Source of the DNA: Balneolales bacterium
GTDB lineage: Bacteria; Bacteroidota; Rhodothermia; Balneolales; Cyclonatronaceae
Assembly: GCA_007125355.1 (NCBI GenBank)
Contig: SLDG01000041.1
Location: forward strand, 1 to 40,295
Direction: 5' to 3'
Length of the DNA: 40,295 nucleotides
Below the pieces are notes generated by a model. It was given only the letters and a program-made list of their open reading frames with translations. It did no database searches and was not told the origin of the DNA. How positions within the stretch are numbered: the stretch's first letter is position 1; each line of letters begins with the position of its first letter. The position numbers and the translations under genes are program-made. Positions 39,448 to 40,295 of this stretch are shown here, piece by piece.

Positions 39448-40295
39448 ATGAAAAAATTAACAATTCTTAGCCTGCTCGTTTTTCTGTTGCCATTGTCTTT
39501 AGATGCTCAGAGTATGAATGAAAGTAACACAGAGCGCTCAGTGTTAATTGAAGTCTTTACAAGCACTACATGCCCTCCTTGTTTTCCTGCAGCTAATGCA
39601 CTGCAAAATTGGTTCAATAACTACTCCAATAACGATAGGGTAACCATTATAAAGTATCCTGTTTGGGGTCCTGGTTCCGGCTGTGTCTTTTATCACCAAA
39701 ATCCACAACCTGTTCTGCAAAGAAATACGTTTTATGGCGGAATTGCCGGAGTACCTCAGGGATTTGTTGATGGAATTAATTCAGGACATGGTGCAAGCAG
39801 TTGGATAAACCGTGTGAATAACAGAATAAATGTCGCATCTCCTGTTAGAATAGATGTTTCTGCAAATATCTTTGAAGATGAAATCTTTATTGATGCTTAT
39901 GTAGAAAATGTCAGCGGTGAGGATCTGCCGGATAATGTTTCTCTCAGAGTTGGTATAGTTGAAAAAAGCATCAATTATTCGGCTCCAAACGGATCTTCTG
40001 TTCAACGTTATGTACATCGTAATATGCCGGGTGGTGCAGCAGGTGTGCCGGTAGATATATTTGCAGATGAGTATTTACATGTAACATTTGTAGATGAAAT
40101 TGATTCTAACTGGGATGCTGATAATCTTAAAGTTGTTGCATTTCTTCAATTAAACGAACTTAACCGCATCGTATATCAATCTGCTGATGCCGACATTTTA
40201 AGCTTTCCGGGCACGGCATCTCAAGTATTTCCTGAAAATGGTGCCACAAACATTCCACTGACTGCTGAATTAGAGTGGGCGTCTATGAGTGGTTC
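39448..40295 (+). CDS. Omp28-related thioredoxin-fold outer membrane protein, truncated at the right window edge
   Basis: ATG 39448: MKKLTILSLLVFLLPLSLDAQS...RSVLIEVFTSTTCPPCFPAANALQNW; open to the edge, so absent from the ORF track. Confidence 0.8.
   Translation, partial: MKKLTILSLLVFLLPLSLDAQSMNESNTERSVLIEVFTSTTCPPCFPAANALQNWFNNYSNNDRVTIIKYPVWGPGSGCVFYHQNPQPVLQRNTFYGGIAGVPQGFVDGINSGHGASSWINRVNNRINVASPVRIDVSANIFEDEIFIDAYVENVSGEDLPDNVSLRVGIVEKSINYSAPNGSSVQRYVHRNMPGGAAGVPVDIFADEYLHVTFVDEIDSNWDADNLKVVAFLQLNELNRIVYQSADADILSFPGTASQVFPENGATNIPLTAELEWASMSG

Noticed and set aside
1-40295. CRISPR arrays, tRNA/rRNA genes, prophage or antiphage defence islands
   Set aside because: No regularly spaced repeats, tRNA-like motifs or recognisable phage/defence proteins found on reading both strands.

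Overview
The window is a gene-dense chromosomal stretch. Protein content suggests a Bacteroidota/Balneolota (Rhodothermia-like) bacterium; this is inferred from a T9SS-type C-terminal sorting domain, HiPIP, IcmF, DUF5683 and DUF6029-like proteins, not from a marker gene. Supported content: two paralogous secreted metzincin-type metalloproteases (one cut by the left edge, one with a T9SS-like tail); an M42 aminopeptidase; a DUF971 protein; a lipoprotein MsrB; a Tat/lipobox HiPIP; a fused alpha/beta 2-oxoacid dehydrogenase E1; the cobalamin-dependent fused mutase IcmF; a class I fructose-bisphosphate aldolase; a plug-domain protein without a barrel; argB-argC-argJ; a tight GNAT / alanine-ornithine racemase / M23 / M20D / alanine racemase cluster; an ECF-like sigma factor with a putative anti-sigma; parA-parB-DUF5683-LOG; a TPR protein; and a TlpA / beta-barrel / Omp28 module cut by the right edge. 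No rRNA, tRNA, CRISPR array, transposase or phage module was seen. The best non-genic signal is a pair of MITE-like foldback elements (31921-32152 and 36911-37002, opposite orientation) sharing a 69-bp core and inverted-repeat ends. The best candidates for undescribed biology at gene level are the two-racemase cluster containing an M23 protein without an obvious signal peptide, and the CxxC / Cx4C-barrel / CxxC export module at the right end. All functional claims rest on motif recognition by eye; no searches were run.
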